64,000 bases of DNA from Paenibacillus qinlingensis (GTDB lineage: Bacteria > Bacillota > Bacilli > Paenibacillales > NBRC-103111). Where the stretch lies: contig NZ_JABMKY010000005.1 in assembly GCF_013204845.1 (NCBI RefSeq), positions 1 to 64,000 of the forward strand. Reading direction: 5' to 3'. Positions 45,414-55,301 of the stretch are shown here, piece after piece. The translations under genes and the position numbers were made by a program. The notes below the pieces were generated by a model that made no database searches, was not told where the DNA came from, and worked only from the letters and a program-made list of their open reading frames with translations. The first letter of the stretch is position 1; each line of letters begins with the position of its first letter.

Positions 45414-47801
45414 CTACGTTTCTAACTCCGTGTTTTGAGTTTTTAATTGTTTGACATTGCTTTTTAAGGCGTATTCTTTAGGGGTTATGCCAAAATGCTT
45501 TTTAAATAAACTAAAGAAATACGTTTCGTTTACTACGCCTACTTTTTCTACAATTTCACGTACGCTGATTTCATTCTGGGTTAAGTACTCGGCTGCTTTG
45601 GCCAGCCTTGTTTCATTAATAAAGTCGGCAACGGAAACATGCATGGCCTCCTTAAAGAGATTGCCCAGACGTCTTTGAGATATTTTCATAATAGAAGCAA
45701 TGGATGCTAAACAGAGGGAGGGGTCTTGGAAATGTGTCTCGATGTACTCCGATACCGTTTCTACGACATAATGATTTACTTTAGGGGTTGTTCCTCCTGG
45801 CTCTGTTTGCATAGATTCTCGAATTGCACCAATGATCGTTTCGTAGATACTGTTTAAAGTCTCTTTCTCCATAAGCTGAAGCGAAAAGCTAGAGAGATCA
45901 ATCATAAGCGAAGGAGTTTCCGGGTCTGAACTGAATTCTAACGTTTTCTTTGTCGTTTCTAATAGCCGGAATGTTGAAGCAAGAGCATTATAATAATTGA
46001 GTTGACCAATACTGTCGAATAGTCGTCTCATAGCTTCCTCAATATGGGCTAAGTTGCGTTTACGAAGGGCATCCTGCAAATTAGTTTCTAGATTCTTGGC
46101 GTATCCTGTTTTAGGATTATTCTCGTTAAGAAGCAAGGCTCTGGCATCGAGAATAGCATTATGGCCATAGTTAAAGCGATAGACAGTTTGATCCAAGGCT
46201 TTATTATAGAGGCTATGTAAGGAATCGATGGTTCCAGAGATAGGACTGAGGGACACTGTAAACGTAATTTTGTAAAACTGCTGGACATACTGTTGCGCTT
46301 CTTGAATCAATAATGTCACAGAGCTTTCAAAATCGTCATGCTTATCTGGAAGGCTAAGAATTAAAACAACGTGATCATCCTTTAAGTCAAGACCTTCATT
46401 AATATAGGTTCGTGAAATCCATTCTGAGGTGATGTTAATCATCGCATAGCGTATTGTTTCCTTATCTTTGGAAGAAAAGCTGCGCTGAAAATCCTTGTAA
46501 TTGTCTATTTTCAGAAGTAAAACGGCATAAGATTTGTCTAGTGGCAAAGCTATCTTCATTTCATGGAAAATACGTTCCAGCTCAGGTGTATCCATTTTCA
46601 AATTCTCCGTAAGTATGCGGTTTAACCAGTAGTGCTTCATCACATCCCCGTATTGGTAGATTTGTTTGTCGTAGAGCTTCAATGTTTCCATGGACTGCTT
46701 ATAGACATAATCCAAATAGGATATTTCATCGCCCTTGCTTCTTTGTTCGAATTTATGAATTCGTCCAGATGAAATCGTTTGCACGAGATTGCCGATAGGA
46801 CCATAGATTTTACGGGAAATGCTGATGGAAATAATAATAGCCATCACAACGAAAATGAGTGTAATGAAGATAATACTCGTCTTAAAGCCTTGAATATACC
46901 CATATACCTCTAGCGTGGGCTGAATCTTCAATAACGTCATGTTAATACTATCCAGATACAGGTAGGTTATTAAATACTGCGTATCCATATATTTACTTTT
47001 GAACGAACTTTCAGTTTCTGAAGATGAAGATAAAGGTTCTTTGGTGTGACTTTCAACCTCGTCTTTTAACCATTTCAATTTAAGCGGATCTTCTCGATTA
47101 TCATCTTCATTCATATAGTCCCCGTGCTGATCAAGGATATAAATGTTATTTCCTTGTTGCCGGTCAACCTTATTAATTTGCTTAATGTTGCCAAGCAGCC
47201 ATTCGGGTTTCACATTAATAACCACAGCACCGTTCGGTTTGTCAGCGTTCATGTCCGTCTCATACATAAAATAGGAGAGAACACGTTCACTTTTGTTATC
47301 ACTATTCACTACTTTGTGAATATCCCGAAAAATGGGCTTTAATTTGGGAAGTATTTGATTCGAATCAAATAACGCTAACAACTGAGGATCATCGAAAAAA
47401 ATCGGTGAGCCGGCATTATAAAATTGATCGAGATTGCGGTTATATACACTGATCGAGTGAATGTAGGGATAAGAGGAAGTTAGTGAATTAACGACGTTAT
47501 TAATACGTTTGATGACATCAACCATATTCTCCTGCTCGGCGTACATAATGGAAGTAATATCATTATTTAAATAGAGGGACTGCGTAAGTCGACTTATGGT
47601 TTCATTCATAATATTCGTATTGTAATTGACTTGGAGCAGGATTTTTTTACTGTTGTCGGATTCCTTGCTGATCATTAAGCTCTGTGCATTCCAATAAATG
47701 ATGACAGACAGAATACCAACAATGAGCAGAACGGATGCGCTAATCCACAAGACGATCTTTAAAAGAAAGCTTTTGGAGGCAAATAAGATGTTTAATTTCA
47801 T
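45414..47801 (-). CDS. Membrane-bound AraC-family regulator with extracytoplasmic sensor
   Basis: A protein of 795 residues. TM1 (about 13-35) and TM2 (about 305-328) bracket an extracellular Cache-like sensor of about 270 residues. A HAMP-like linker leads into a degenerate GGDEF-like region (about 410-570). The C-terminal 100 residues have the two AraC helix-turn-helix motifs (LASIASIMKISQRRLGNLFKEA, with the second near VREIVEKVGVVNETYFFSLFKK). It fuses sensing and DNA binding in one chain, so no phosphorelay is needed. GGAAGGAG lies upstream of the ATG. It likely controls the GH3 gene downstream and perhaps the divergent SGNH gene at 48101. Confidence 0.9.
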   Translation of the reverse strand: MKLNILFASKSFLLKIVLWISASVLLIVGILSVIIYWNAQSLMISKESDNSKKILLQVNYNTNIMNETISRLTQSLYLNNDITSIMYAEQENMVDVIKRINNVVNSLTSSYPYIHSISVYNRNLDQFYNAGSPIFFDDPQLLALFDSNQILPKLKPIFRDIHKVVNSDNKSERVLSYFMYETDMNADKPNGAVVINVKPEWLLGNIKQINKVDRQQGNNIYILDQHGDYMNEDDNREDPLKLKWLKDEVESHTKEPLSSSSETESSFKSKYMDTQYLITYLYLDSINMTLLKIQPTLEVYGYIQGFKTSIIFITLIFVVMAIIISISISRKIYGPIGNLVQTISSGRIHKFEQRSKGDEISYLDYVYKQSMETLKLYDKQIYQYGDVMKHYWLNRILTENLKMDTPELERIFHEMKIALPLDKSYAVLLLKIDNYKDFQRSFSSKDKETIRYAMINITSEWISRTYINEGLDLKDDHVVLILSLPDKHDDFESSVTLLIQEAQQYVQQFYKITFTVSLSPISGTIDSLHSLYNKALDQTVYRFNYGHNAILDARALLLNENNPKTGYAKNLETNLQDALRKRNLAHIEEAMRRLFDSIGQLNYYNALASTFRLLETTKKTLEFSSDPETPSLMIDLSSFSLQLMEKETLNSIYETIIGAIRESMQTEPGGTTPKVNHYVVETVSEYIETHFQDPSLCLASIASIMKISQRRLGNLFKEAMHVSVADFINETRLAKAAEYLTQNEISVREIVEKVGVVNETYFFSLFKKHFGITPKEYALKSNVKQLKTQNTELET

Positions 47802-48100
47802 TAATTATCTTGGCTCCTTCCATGCCTTGTAGAAGTGAGAATAGCTTATATAAAAGTAAAAGTAAATATAATCTGCAAAACTTAAAGTAACCAACATAAA
47901 TCATATAGCTCCTAAACAGGGCTCTATGCTCGTATTTGGACCTATTTCTAACGGAATGCAACCTCTTCGCTACAATTATCGGAAGTTTCGACGTAATTTA
48001 CAGTATACATGCAAGCCTCTGTTAGCTACGTTTAAACTAGGGATTGGGCTGCATCTCAGGGGCTCACCACAATTGAAAATCACATGGAGATGAATGCAAA
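47802..48100. other. Divergent intergenic region between AraC regulator and SGNH gene
   Basis: About 300 bases with no supported gene. It holds the ribosome binding site of the minus-strand regulator (GGAAGGAG on the minus strand). I see no clear promoter, cre site, hairpin with T-run or RNA gene. Confidence 0.6.
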
Positions 48101-49198
48101 ATGGAGACCATACAGGTTCGCAATCGATTAACACATGTCCGCAGTAAACTGCAAAAAGGAAAATTAACGTTGGGTTTCATCGGTGGATCTATTACAGGTG
48201 ACAGCAGAGTGATGGCGAATTGGCCGGAACCAGTCGCGCGCTGGTTTGTAGAAACGTTTCCTCACGCACGTATCACTGTGGAGAATGCGGCAATTGGTGC
48301 GACAGGCAGCGATTTGGCTGTTTTCCGAGCACAGCGGGACTTAATCAACCATCAATGTGATCTGATTTTCATTGAATTTGCCGTCAATGACTACAATACA
48401 CCTACTGAACAGCGGATGAGAGCAAGAGAGGGATTAATACGCAAGCTATTGGCAGATGGACGCAGTGAGCTCGTTTTTATCTATACCTACTCGCAGAGAA
48501 TGTATGAGGACATGTCTCAGGGTAAGGTTCCTCCCAGCATCGCTGAATTCGAAGAATTAGCGGAACATTATGACATCAGCACGGTTTGGGTTGGACAGCA
48601 TGCCTGGCAGGAAGTGAAGAGAGGCCGGATGACCTGGGACGAGTGGTTGCCAGATGGACTGCATCCTAAGCATCGAGGCAGTCTAAGTTATGGGCAGTGT
48701 GTGATTGCCTATTTAGAAAAAGAATTGCTAACAGCGCTCGATGAGGCGAGTGACGTAATCGATAAACCGCTCCCAACGCCGCTTAATCGTCATCATTGGG
48801 GGCAAGCGGATACGCTCTCATTCGATGAGGTTCAGCTGGAAGGTCCATGGATGACTAGACGCGCTGCGCCCCAGATGCCTTGGGTTGATCAGATATTAAG
48901 CACATCAGCAATTGGGGCTAAGCTTTCTTTTTCTTTTACAGGCAAGGGAGTAGCCCTAGCTTTCGACTTTGGCAAAAAGTCAGCTGAATTCACCTATCAG
49001 CTGGACGGGGGCCCTGCGATCACGACTTGTCGCGATCGTCCCGATTGGTGCGAGGACGGGGGTTGGTTCCGTATCTACTGGATCGCGGATGATCTCGAAG
49101 AAGGACTGCATCAGATAGAGCTGGAGGTTGTTCACGGCAATCGAGAGGATTGCGCAGGGACGAATTTTCATGTGGCTCTTATCGGAATTCTGAAGTAA
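48101..49198 (+). CDS. SGNH/GDSL hydrolase with C-terminal beta-sandwich
   Basis: A cytoplasmic-type esterase of 365 residues without a signal peptide. SGNH blocks are visible: Ser30 in IGGSITGD, Asn97 in EFAVNDY, and Asp185 with His188 in LPDGLHPKH. The C-terminal 120 residues or so form a beta-rich domain (GVALAFDFGKKS, FTYQLDGGP). Such enzymes often remove acetyl or other acyl groups from sugars after import. It is convergent with the AraC gene at 49215, leaving only 16 bases between stops. Confidence 0.9.
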   Translation: METIQVRNRLTHVRSKLQKGKLTLGFIGGSITGDSRVMANWPEPVARWFVETFPHARITVENAAIGATGSDLAVFRAQRDLINHQCDLIFIEFAVNDYNTPTEQRMRAREGLIRKLLADGRSELVFIYTYSQRMYEDMSQGKVPPSIAEFEELAEHYDISTVWVGQHAWQEVKRGRMTWDEWLPDGLHPKHRGSLSYGQCVIAYLEKELLTALDEASDVIDKPLPTPLNRHHWGQADTLSFDEVQLEGPWMTRRAAPQMPWVDQILSTSAIGAKLSFSFTGKGVALAFDFGKKSAEFTYQLDGGPAITTCRDRPDWCEDGGWFRIYWIADDLEEGLHQIELEVVHGNREDCAGTNFHVALIGILK

Positions 49199-49214
49199 GA
49201 GGTATGAAAACAGC

Positions 49215-50003
49215 TTAAGATTTCCATACCTGAACTTTCTCTTTCATATAGGTTGAAGGTAGGGTTCCGGTACATTTCTTAAACACTTTATTAAAATAGG
49301 ATTGCTCGCAGAATCCGAGAAAATCGGAGATTTCTCCTACGTTCATTTGTGAGTTGGTTAACAGGTCGCAGGCGGCGGCAATGCGGATCTGCTGGATGTA
49401 GTCGATGACGGATAGTCCAGTAACTTGTTTGAAAATGGTACTGACATAATTCGGTGTACGATCTGCGTATTCAGCTAGTTCCGTCAAAGTAATCGTTCTG
49501 TGATAGTGATCGAGAATGTAGGCTTGTAGCAACATAACGATGCTATACGATTTGCCTTGTGTGGATTGCGACTCGATTTCTTCATTCATAACAGCAAGGA
49601 TTTCAAGCAGGATGCTATGGCAAATTGTATGCGAATAGACGGATTTACGCAGCCAATGCTGAGTTAAAAGCGAAAATCTTTGCTTCATATAGTCAAAGTT
49701 AAAAGGTCTGGTTATGCAACGATTAGGTGTGATGAGCAGGGGAAGTCCATCCCCATCTCCTTGATAGTGAAAGTGCGCGACATACATATCATGCGGTTCT
49801 TTAGTTGGATTCATCGCGCTGCGCCAAACACCTTGAGGGACAAATAGAAGGTCGCCCTTCTGCATCGAAAAGATTTGGTCCTCAATTGTATAGCGGATGT
49901 TTCCATTCGTCATTAGGATGACAATATGATTGTTAGTCATACCCTTCGGTACATGCCAATTGGGTTCGCAATTCTCAAAATAGACGGCAACTGGTTGGAT
50001 CAT
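49215..50003 (-). CDS. AraC-family transcriptional regulator with cupin sensor
   Basis: A regulator of 262 residues. The N-terminal cupin half ([24 protein letters not shown]) would bind a sugar or metabolite. The C-terminal half has the AraC helices ([21 protein letters not shown] and [22 protein letters not shown]). AAAGGAGA precedes the ATG. It is divergent from the isomerase gene at 50163 across a spacer that holds a cre-like site, so it is the likely local regulator of that cluster. Confidence 0.92.
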   Translation of the reverse strand: MIQPVAVYFENCEPNWHVPKGMTNNHIVILMTNGNIRYTIEDQIFSMQKGDLLFVPQGVWRSAMNPTKEPHDMYVAHFHYQGDGDGLPLLITPNRCITRPFNFDYMKQRFSLLTQHWLRKSVYSHTICHSILLEILAVMNEEIESQSTQGKSYSIVMLLQAYILDHYHRTITLTELAEYADRTPNYVSTIFKQVTGLSVIDYIQQIRIAAACDLLTNSQMNVGEISDFLGFCEQSYFNKVFKKCTGTLPSTYMKEKVQVWKS

Positions 50004-50034
50004 AATAGTCTCCTTTTATCTGTCTTTGTCAGGT

Positions 50035-50049
50035 TTGTAATCGTTCTCT
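50035..50049 (+). promoter_or_regulatory. cre-like site in the divergent AraC / isomerase spacer
   Basis: TTGTAATCGTTCTCT matches WTGNAANCGNWNNCW at all fixed positions, between the regulator start (50003) and the isomerase start (50163). Confidence 0.45.
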
Positions 50050-50162
50050 TATTATAAACGAAATCGTAGAATTGTTGAAATAATTATTGTATTCTTCATT
50101 GTTTCAATAGACTGATTTTACTAAGCTTAAAGAAGAAAATGAAGTAAGGGAGATGAAGGGAA

Positions 50163-51605
50163 ATGAGTAGTTTATTCCAAAAAGCAAAAGCACGCGTCGG
50201 CGTGATAACAGTGGGGCATGAGCCGTATTGGGCGCAATTTCCAGGATTGAAAGAGGAGCTTGAGGGCTACGGCCGTGAATTTGAGGAGATGCTTCGGAGG
50301 CAAGACGTTGAGGTGGTGTCGGCAGGCTTTGTCGATACGGTAGATAAGTCATTTACCGCATCCTCCTATTTGAAAAGCCAAGATGTGGATTTCCTATTTT
50401 GCTTCTTAAGCACATATGTGACGTCTTCGACGGCGGCTACCCCGATCCTGAACTTGTCTGTTCCAACGGTACTTGTTGCCTTGCAGCCAAGAAAGCGTCT
50501 TGATTATCGTAATACGACGACCTATATGCAGTTAGTTAACGATAATATCTGTTCACTCCCTGAAATAGGCGGTGTACTGGTGCGAGCGGGAAAACCTGCG
50601 GCTGGGATGATCGTAGGAACGCTCTATGATGATGAGCGTGCGATGAAGGAATTACAAGGATGGTGCCAAGTCGCTAATACGCGCAGAGCATTCAAATATG
50701 CCAAAATCGGCTATATGGGGCATACCTACGAGGGTATGTATGATATGAACTCCGATCCGACAGCGTTTACAGCTGCCTTTGGTTCGCATGTGCAAATGCT
50801 GGAGATGTGCGATTTAGCCAAGTTGGTCAATGGTGTAACGGCTAAGGAAGCGGCGGATAAACTGGATGAAATTAAAAGTGTTTTCAAAATATCCGATCCC
50901 TTTATCGATCCGGTAACAAGACCGATCAAGCAAGAGGATCTCGATTGGTCAGCTAAAGTTGCGGTCGGGCTGGATAAGCTGATTGTGGAAAATGGGCTAA
51001 CAGGCCTTGCTTATTATTACCGGGGTCTCGACAATAACGAATATGAACGAATCGGATCGAATATGGTACTCGGCAACTCGCTGTTGACAGGCAAAGGAGT
51101 TCCGCTTGCCGGAGAAGCCGATTTGAAGACCTGCGCAGCGATGTTAATTATGGATCGTCTGGACGCAGGGGGATCATTTGCAGAGCTGCATCCTTGTGAT
51201 TTCGTCGATGATATTGTGCTAGTCGGGCATGATGGTCCACATAATATTAAGATCAGCGACGGACAGCCAATTATTCGTGGATTAGATCTGTTCCATGGCA
51301 AAAGCGGTTCTGGTATCGGTGTCGAATTCAGTATCAAATCAGGTCCTGTTACTTTGCTCAGTATTTCACAAACAGCTGCAGGCAAATATAAAATGATTGC
51401 TACGGAAGGCGAATCAATTAAAGGAGAAATTCCGCAAACCGGAAATACCAATACACGCTGTAAATTTAATTACGGTGTTGCTGAATTCGTAGAAAGATGG
51501 TGTTCGGCGGGACCTACACATCACTTCGCGCTTGGGGTGGGTCATGTGGGTTCGAAGATTCGCAATGTTGCCAAGGTGCTGGGCATTGAGGTGGAAGTCA
51601 TATGA
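50163..51605 (+). CDS. L-arabinose/L-fucose isomerase family protein
   Basis: A protein of 480 residues, close in length to AraA. Candidate metal ligands line up in order with those of L-arabinose isomerase: Glu318 in LAGEADLKT, Glu341 in SFAELHP, His356 in VLVGHDGPH, and His453/454 in GPTHHFALGVGH. All needed residues thus appear present, although overall similarity to AraA looks low. It would interconvert an aldose and a ketose. Its stop overlaps the ATG of the next gene (ATGA), so it is co-translated with the unrecognised 826-residue protein. Confidence 0.88.
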   Translation: MSSLFQKAKARVGVITVGHEPYWAQFPGLKEELEGYGREFEEMLRRQDVEVVSAGFVDTVDKSFTASSYLKSQDVDFLFCFLSTYVTSSTAATPILNLSVPTVLVALQPRKRLDYRNTTTYMQLVNDNICSLPEIGGVLVRAGKPAAGMIVGTLYDDERAMKELQGWCQVANTRRAFKYAKIGYMGHTYEGMYDMNSDPTAFTAAFGSHVQMLEMCDLAKLVNGVTAKEAADKLDEIKSVFKISDPFIDPVTRPIKQEDLDWSAKVAVGLDKLIVENGLTGLAYYYRGLDNNEYERIGSNMVLGNSLLTGKGVPLAGEADLKTCAAMLIMDRLDAGGSFAELHPCDFVDDIVLVGHDGPHNIKISDGQPIIRGLDLFHGKSGSGIGVEFSIKSGPVTLLSISQTAAGKYKMIATEGESIKGEIPQTGNTNTRCKFNYGVAEFVERWCSAGPTHHFALGVGHVGSKIRNVAKVLGIEVEVI

Positions 51606-54082
51606 CAACCACCAGTAAACCAAAGCATTCCTTGCAGAGAGTTACACTGGAAATGAGCCTCAAGCCTTTCAAGAGTATGGCACCTGAGGCGATCGAAGCC
51701 GTATGTACGGAGGCAATCCGTCAATGGCTTCCTCTGATCGGCATGGCGGACAGCTGTTCCATGCTGTTGTGGGTCGCTGATGGAAGTGAGATTCTCGTCT
51801 GGGACGGCGATATGCACCGCGAGATCGAATGGGCTCGTTATGTGGGATACGCGAATGAGCAATTCTTCGGCCACCTTACAGAGGGCACTGATCCGCGAAT
51901 CGCCCAGCCTTACATTAGCGAAACAGCAAAAATCACCTACGGTGATTTGCAATTCATAGTCGCTTCCTTTAAAAGAATTGCAGCCGAGCGTTATGGCATT
52001 CGCATGGAGGTAGGAGCTACTTTTGACGCTGGACCTGAATTTGCCTACTCCGATTTCAAATATAAGCTGCACCCGGAAATCAATCGCGCTGAAGTTGGCG
52101 GGCAATTCATCTCGCTGAAGGCGGACTATACCGTCGTGTGTGGATGGTCGAAGCTGAAAGAAGATAATGTTGCTTATGCAGCTTATCCTGATGGCATTCC
52201 CGAAGGCACAGCATTTGGTGAGTTTCTGGGGCGGCAGTGTGCAAGCTTTTTACCTGCATTAGGTTTTGATTATATTTGGTTTTCCAATGGATTTGCCTTG
52301 TCGTACTTTCCCTGGACGTATCTAGGAGCTAATTACGATGGTAAGCAGCTTGCCATGGCAGAGTACGAAGAATTATCGACCAAGATGCTGTCGTTCTGGG
52401 AAATATTCAAACAAGAATGCCCGAATTATCGAACAGAGATTAGAGGAACCAATTACGGTACAGGCATGGACCTAGCCAAGGACTGTATTCCATTACTTGA
52501 TCTGTATGAGAGAAATTATGTTGAATTCCCACCGCCAAACTCACCATGGGGAGCGCTTAACTATGATTTCGGTTTGGAGTTAACAGGATATATGTCACGT
52601 ATTGCTGTGCTGCCGAGTCAGACCTACCTATTCCGCTTCTATGCCAATGATCCTTGGTTCTGGCAAAATCCGTGGTGGGACCTCTATGATCGGGAACCGC
52701 ATGATATTTATTGCCCGCTCACCGTCGCTCGAATTAATACGGAGGGGGAACTAGAGAGCCCGGGTGTCGTTCAAATTTTAACTATCGATTCGGAAAAAGG
52801 CGAGCTGGATGCAGATATCCCGATGGAAGTTATTCCTCATATTAAGAAGGCCTTCAAAGATGCACCCGACCAGCCGGGGATTTTAACTTGGTTGTACCCT
52901 TTTCGTGAACTGCACGAAGCAATGGCGGAATCTGGCGAGCATTCAAGCGAAGTGTTTTTCCATGATTGGTTTGTGCGCAATGCCATTAACCAAGGCTTGC
53001 CGCTGAATACGGTTCTTAGCACAGATGATTTTTTTGCAATGAAGGACAATACCTTGCTTAAGCTTCAAGATACGGTCTTGTTTACATCTGCCTCGTGGAT
53101 TAAAGGAGCGAAAGTACAGCGAATCGTCGATTACGTCCGTCGTGGAGGCAAGATCATTTTCTATGGCAATGTCGAAGATCCTGCGCTACGGCAACTGTTA
53201 AATGTAAGAAGTGAGGAGGCGCTTGAAGGTACTTTTTCCGTTAACTTATCATTGCCAGAGGATACGATTAAGCATACAGAACACCTAAGTAGTAAGGGAA
53301 CTCATCAACTGCACCATCACTCGCATATTTCAGGTGGAGGGTTAAGTGAAGTAGTCGACAACCTGGCTGACGGGTCTACGCAAGTGCATGCAAGTGTGAA
53401 TCAGACGGGCACAGAACGTGTATTTAGTCTAACTAGAGCTTTACCGGAATGGGATGGAGGCAAAGTGGGTTGGGTACGCGGTTCGCTGCCATTCCAAACT
53501 GCGGGTATCACGCATTTGCCAGTCATGCAGGACAAGGAATTTGTGGATTCCTCCCTTTTCGTACGCTATCTCCTGCAGCAATTCGGTTATTCCTTCTACC
53601 AATTGAAGGAGGAGATCGCTTCTGAATCGGCGCTTATGTTCATAACACGGCATGATAACGCATTCATCCTTACCGGCTGTAAGCAGGATACTTCTGTTGG
53701 GCTTCAGCTACGTTTCCCTGATGGCGCCCCGGTGATCATCGGACATTCTGTGATGATTGGAGAAGGAGCGGCTACTTATGCACTAGATCGAACTTTCCAT
53801 GATGAATGCCGAATTTTTGTTAATCAGAAGCAAACATCTCGCATCACGTGCAGAGAAAATCAGCCCTATCCAACCGTGAAGAAGCAAATCAGCACAATAC
53901 GCAATCTTAGTGTTTACAATCTTATTGAGGCAGATGTTACCATTTACCCACCTCTTGCGCAGCTACAAGACGGCGTCGTTGAAGTGAAGAATGGCGAACA
54001 CTTTTTGGATGTATCCGGCAAGATTGTTGGGAATTGCATAAGACTATCGAAGATTAGCGGGAACATTGATATTTCATGGTAG
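51602..54082 (+). CDS. Unrecognised 826-residue protein, GH42-like architecture
   Basis: I do not recognise a named family. No signal peptide or TM segment, so cytoplasmic. The N-terminal 420 residues or so look like a TIM-barrel enzyme rich in aromatic and acidic residues (RVTLEMSLKPFKS, VGATFDAGPEF, FDYIWFSNGF, TEIRGTNYGTG). A middle Rossmann-like segment (about 460-540; TVLFTSASWIKGAKVQRIVDYV, then RRGGKIIFYGN) resembles the trimerisation domain of GH42 beta-galactosidases. The C-terminal 250 residues are beta-rich. The likely role is an intracellular glycosidase or related sugar enzyme feeding the isomerase to which it is coupled. The catalytic residues are not assigned. Confidence 0.75.
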   Translation: MTTTSKPKHSLQRVTLEMSLKPFKSMAPEAIEAVCTEAIRQWLPLIGMADSCSMLLWVADGSEILVWDGDMHREIEWARYVGYANEQFFGHLTEGTDPRIAQPYISETAKITYGDLQFIVASFKRIAAERYGIRMEVGATFDAGPEFAYSDFKYKLHPEINRAEVGGQFISLKADYTVVCGWSKLKEDNVAYAAYPDGIPEGTAFGEFLGRQCASFLPALGFDYIWFSNGFALSYFPWTYLGANYDGKQLAMAEYEELSTKMLSFWEIFKQECPNYRTEIRGTNYGTGMDLAKDCIPLLDLYERNYVEFPPPNSPWGALNYDFGLELTGYMSRIAVLPSQTYLFRFYANDPWFWQNPWWDLYDREPHDIYCPLTVARINTEGELESPGVVQILTIDSEKGELDADIPMEVIPHIKKAFKDAPDQPGILTWLYPFRELHEAMAESGEHSSEVFFHDWFVRNAINQGLPLNTVLSTDDFFAMKDNTLLKLQDTVLFTSASWIKGAKVQRIVDYVRRGGKIIFYGNVEDPALRQLLNVRSEEALEGTFSVNLSLPEDTIKHTEHLSSKGTHQLHHHSHISGGGLSEVVDNLADGSTQVHASVNQTGTERVFSLTRALPEWDGGKVGWVRGSLPFQTAGITHLPVMQDKEFVDSSLFVRYLLQQFGYSFYQLKEEIASESALMFITRHDNAFILTGCKQDTSVGLQLRFPDGAPVIIGHSVMIGEGAATYALDRTFHDECRIFVNQKQTSRITCRENQPYPTVKKQISTIRNLSVYNLIEADVTIYPPLAQLQDGVVEVKNGEHFLDVSGKIVGNCIRLSKISGNIDISW

Positions 54083-54111
54083 GTTCTAATCGTTTAGGAC
54101 GGTGAAAATAG

Positions 54112-55209
54112 ATGAATGTATCAAGGAAGAATGAGATAGAGAATCTGGATCGAAATATGAAAATAGATGTGGCTATCAACAGCGACTGGGAATGGCACTC
54201 TCCTAGCAGCGAACCATTTCGAATAACAGGTTTGCCGTGGTTTGAACAAGATGGGGTATATCGAAGACTGCCGCTCCAACCAAGTCATCCGATTCGATCA
54301 GAGGTAGATCGACTTGCGAATTATACAGCTGGCGTGCAAATTCGGTTCCAGTCCGATTCACCGAAACTTTCTGTGAGGGTCGTTTTGGCGGACAAGGCAA
54401 CTATGTACCAGATGCCTGCCACTGGTCAATGTGGTGTTGATTGCTACATCGGTGCAACGGGAAATCAACGGTATATAAATACCACTCGCTTTGATCAGTC
54501 GAAAGAGGAATACGAATCCATCCTCTTTGAATCCCTGTCGTGGGAAATGAGGGATATCACGCTTAATCTTCCGCTATATCAAGGGGTGAAGGAGATTTGG
54601 ATAGGTCTTGATCCTTCCTCATCGGTTGCTGGATTTCCTGGCTTCTCTAGCGGCAAGAAGGTTCTTATTTACGGAACCTCCATCACCCATGGGGCTTGTG
54701 CCTCTAGGCCTGGTATGGCCTACCCCAACATTTTAAGCCGAAAATTACCGATTGAAATTGTGAATCTCGGTTTCTCCGGGAATGCACAAGGGGAGCCGGA
54801 GCTTGCCCATTTGATCAGCCAAATTGATGATCCCGCGTTGCTTGTTCTGGACTATGAAGGTAATGCGCCAAGTCTAGAACGGTTTCAGGAGTCTTTGCCT
54901 GAATTTATTGGAATTTATCGTTCCCGTCATCCTGAAGTTCCCATTCTCGTTATCTCGCAGATTCGATTTGCGAAGGAAGCCTTTGATGACAAGATGTTTC
55001 GAAGTCGTGAAGATCGCAAAGGGCTTCAAATGGCCATCATTGAGCGATTGCAGCAGGAAGGGGATGCTAATCTTCACTTCTTTGACGGGGCAGAGTTGTT
55101 AGGTGCGGATTACCAGGAATGCACCACAGATGGTATTCACCCTTCCGATTTAGGGTATTATCATATAGCGGAAACACTTAGTCCTATTTTTCGTAAACTG
55201 ATTTTCTAA
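54112..55209 (+). CDS. SGNH/GDSL hydrolase with N-terminal GxDLY-type domain
   Basis: A protein of 365 residues. The N-terminal beta domain carries GVDCYIG, resembling the GxDLY domain found before GDSL-3 lipases/acetyl esterases. The SGNH set is Ser190 in IYGTSITHG, Asn224 in GFSGNAQG, and Asp340 with His343 in TTDGIHPSD. No signal peptide. It lies 29 bases after the 826-residue protein, so it belongs to the same operon and probably deacylates the substrate of its neighbours. The ribosome binding site before the ATG is weak. Confidence 0.9.
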   Translation: MNVSRKNEIENLDRNMKIDVAINSDWEWHSPSSEPFRITGLPWFEQDGVYRRLPLQPSHPIRSEVDRLANYTAGVQIRFQSDSPKLSVRVVLADKATMYQMPATGQCGVDCYIGATGNQRYINTTRFDQSKEEYESILFESLSWEMRDITLNLPLYQGVKEIWIGLDPSSSVAGFPGFSSGKKVLIYGTSITHGACASRPGMAYPNILSRKLPIEIVNLGFSGNAQGEPELAHLISQIDDPALLVLDYEGNAPSLERFQESLPEFIGIYRSRHPEVPILVISQIRFAKEAFDDKMFRSREDRKGLQMAIIERLQQEGDANLHFFDGAELLGADYQECTTDGIHPSDLGYYHIAETLSPIFRKLIF

Positions 55210-55235
55210 CAGCGTTAGTAAGGAACTATTAACGT

Positions 55236-55280
55236 AAAAAGTGGCTGAGCCAGGATCAACATCCTGCTTAGCCACTTTTT
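55236..55280. terminator. Bidirectional terminator between SGNH and AraC genes
   Basis: AAAAAGTGGCT (55236-55246) and AGCCACTTTTT (55270-55280), with inner AGGAT/ATCCT, form a long hairpin with A-run and T-run on opposite sides. It serves the convergent genes on both strands. Confidence 0.93.
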
Positions 55281-55301
55281 CTATGTAGTCATAAGCGGCC
55301 T

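Noticed and set aside
47740-47961. 73-residue minus-strand frame upstream of the membrane AraC gene
   Set aside because: It overlaps the regulator start in another frame, lacks a ribosome binding site and has no recognisable features.
49201-49230. GGTATG / CATACC inverted repeat between convergent genes
   Set aside because: Only six paired bases, a long loop and no T-run, and it runs into the coding end of the AraC gene. Too weak to call as a terminator.
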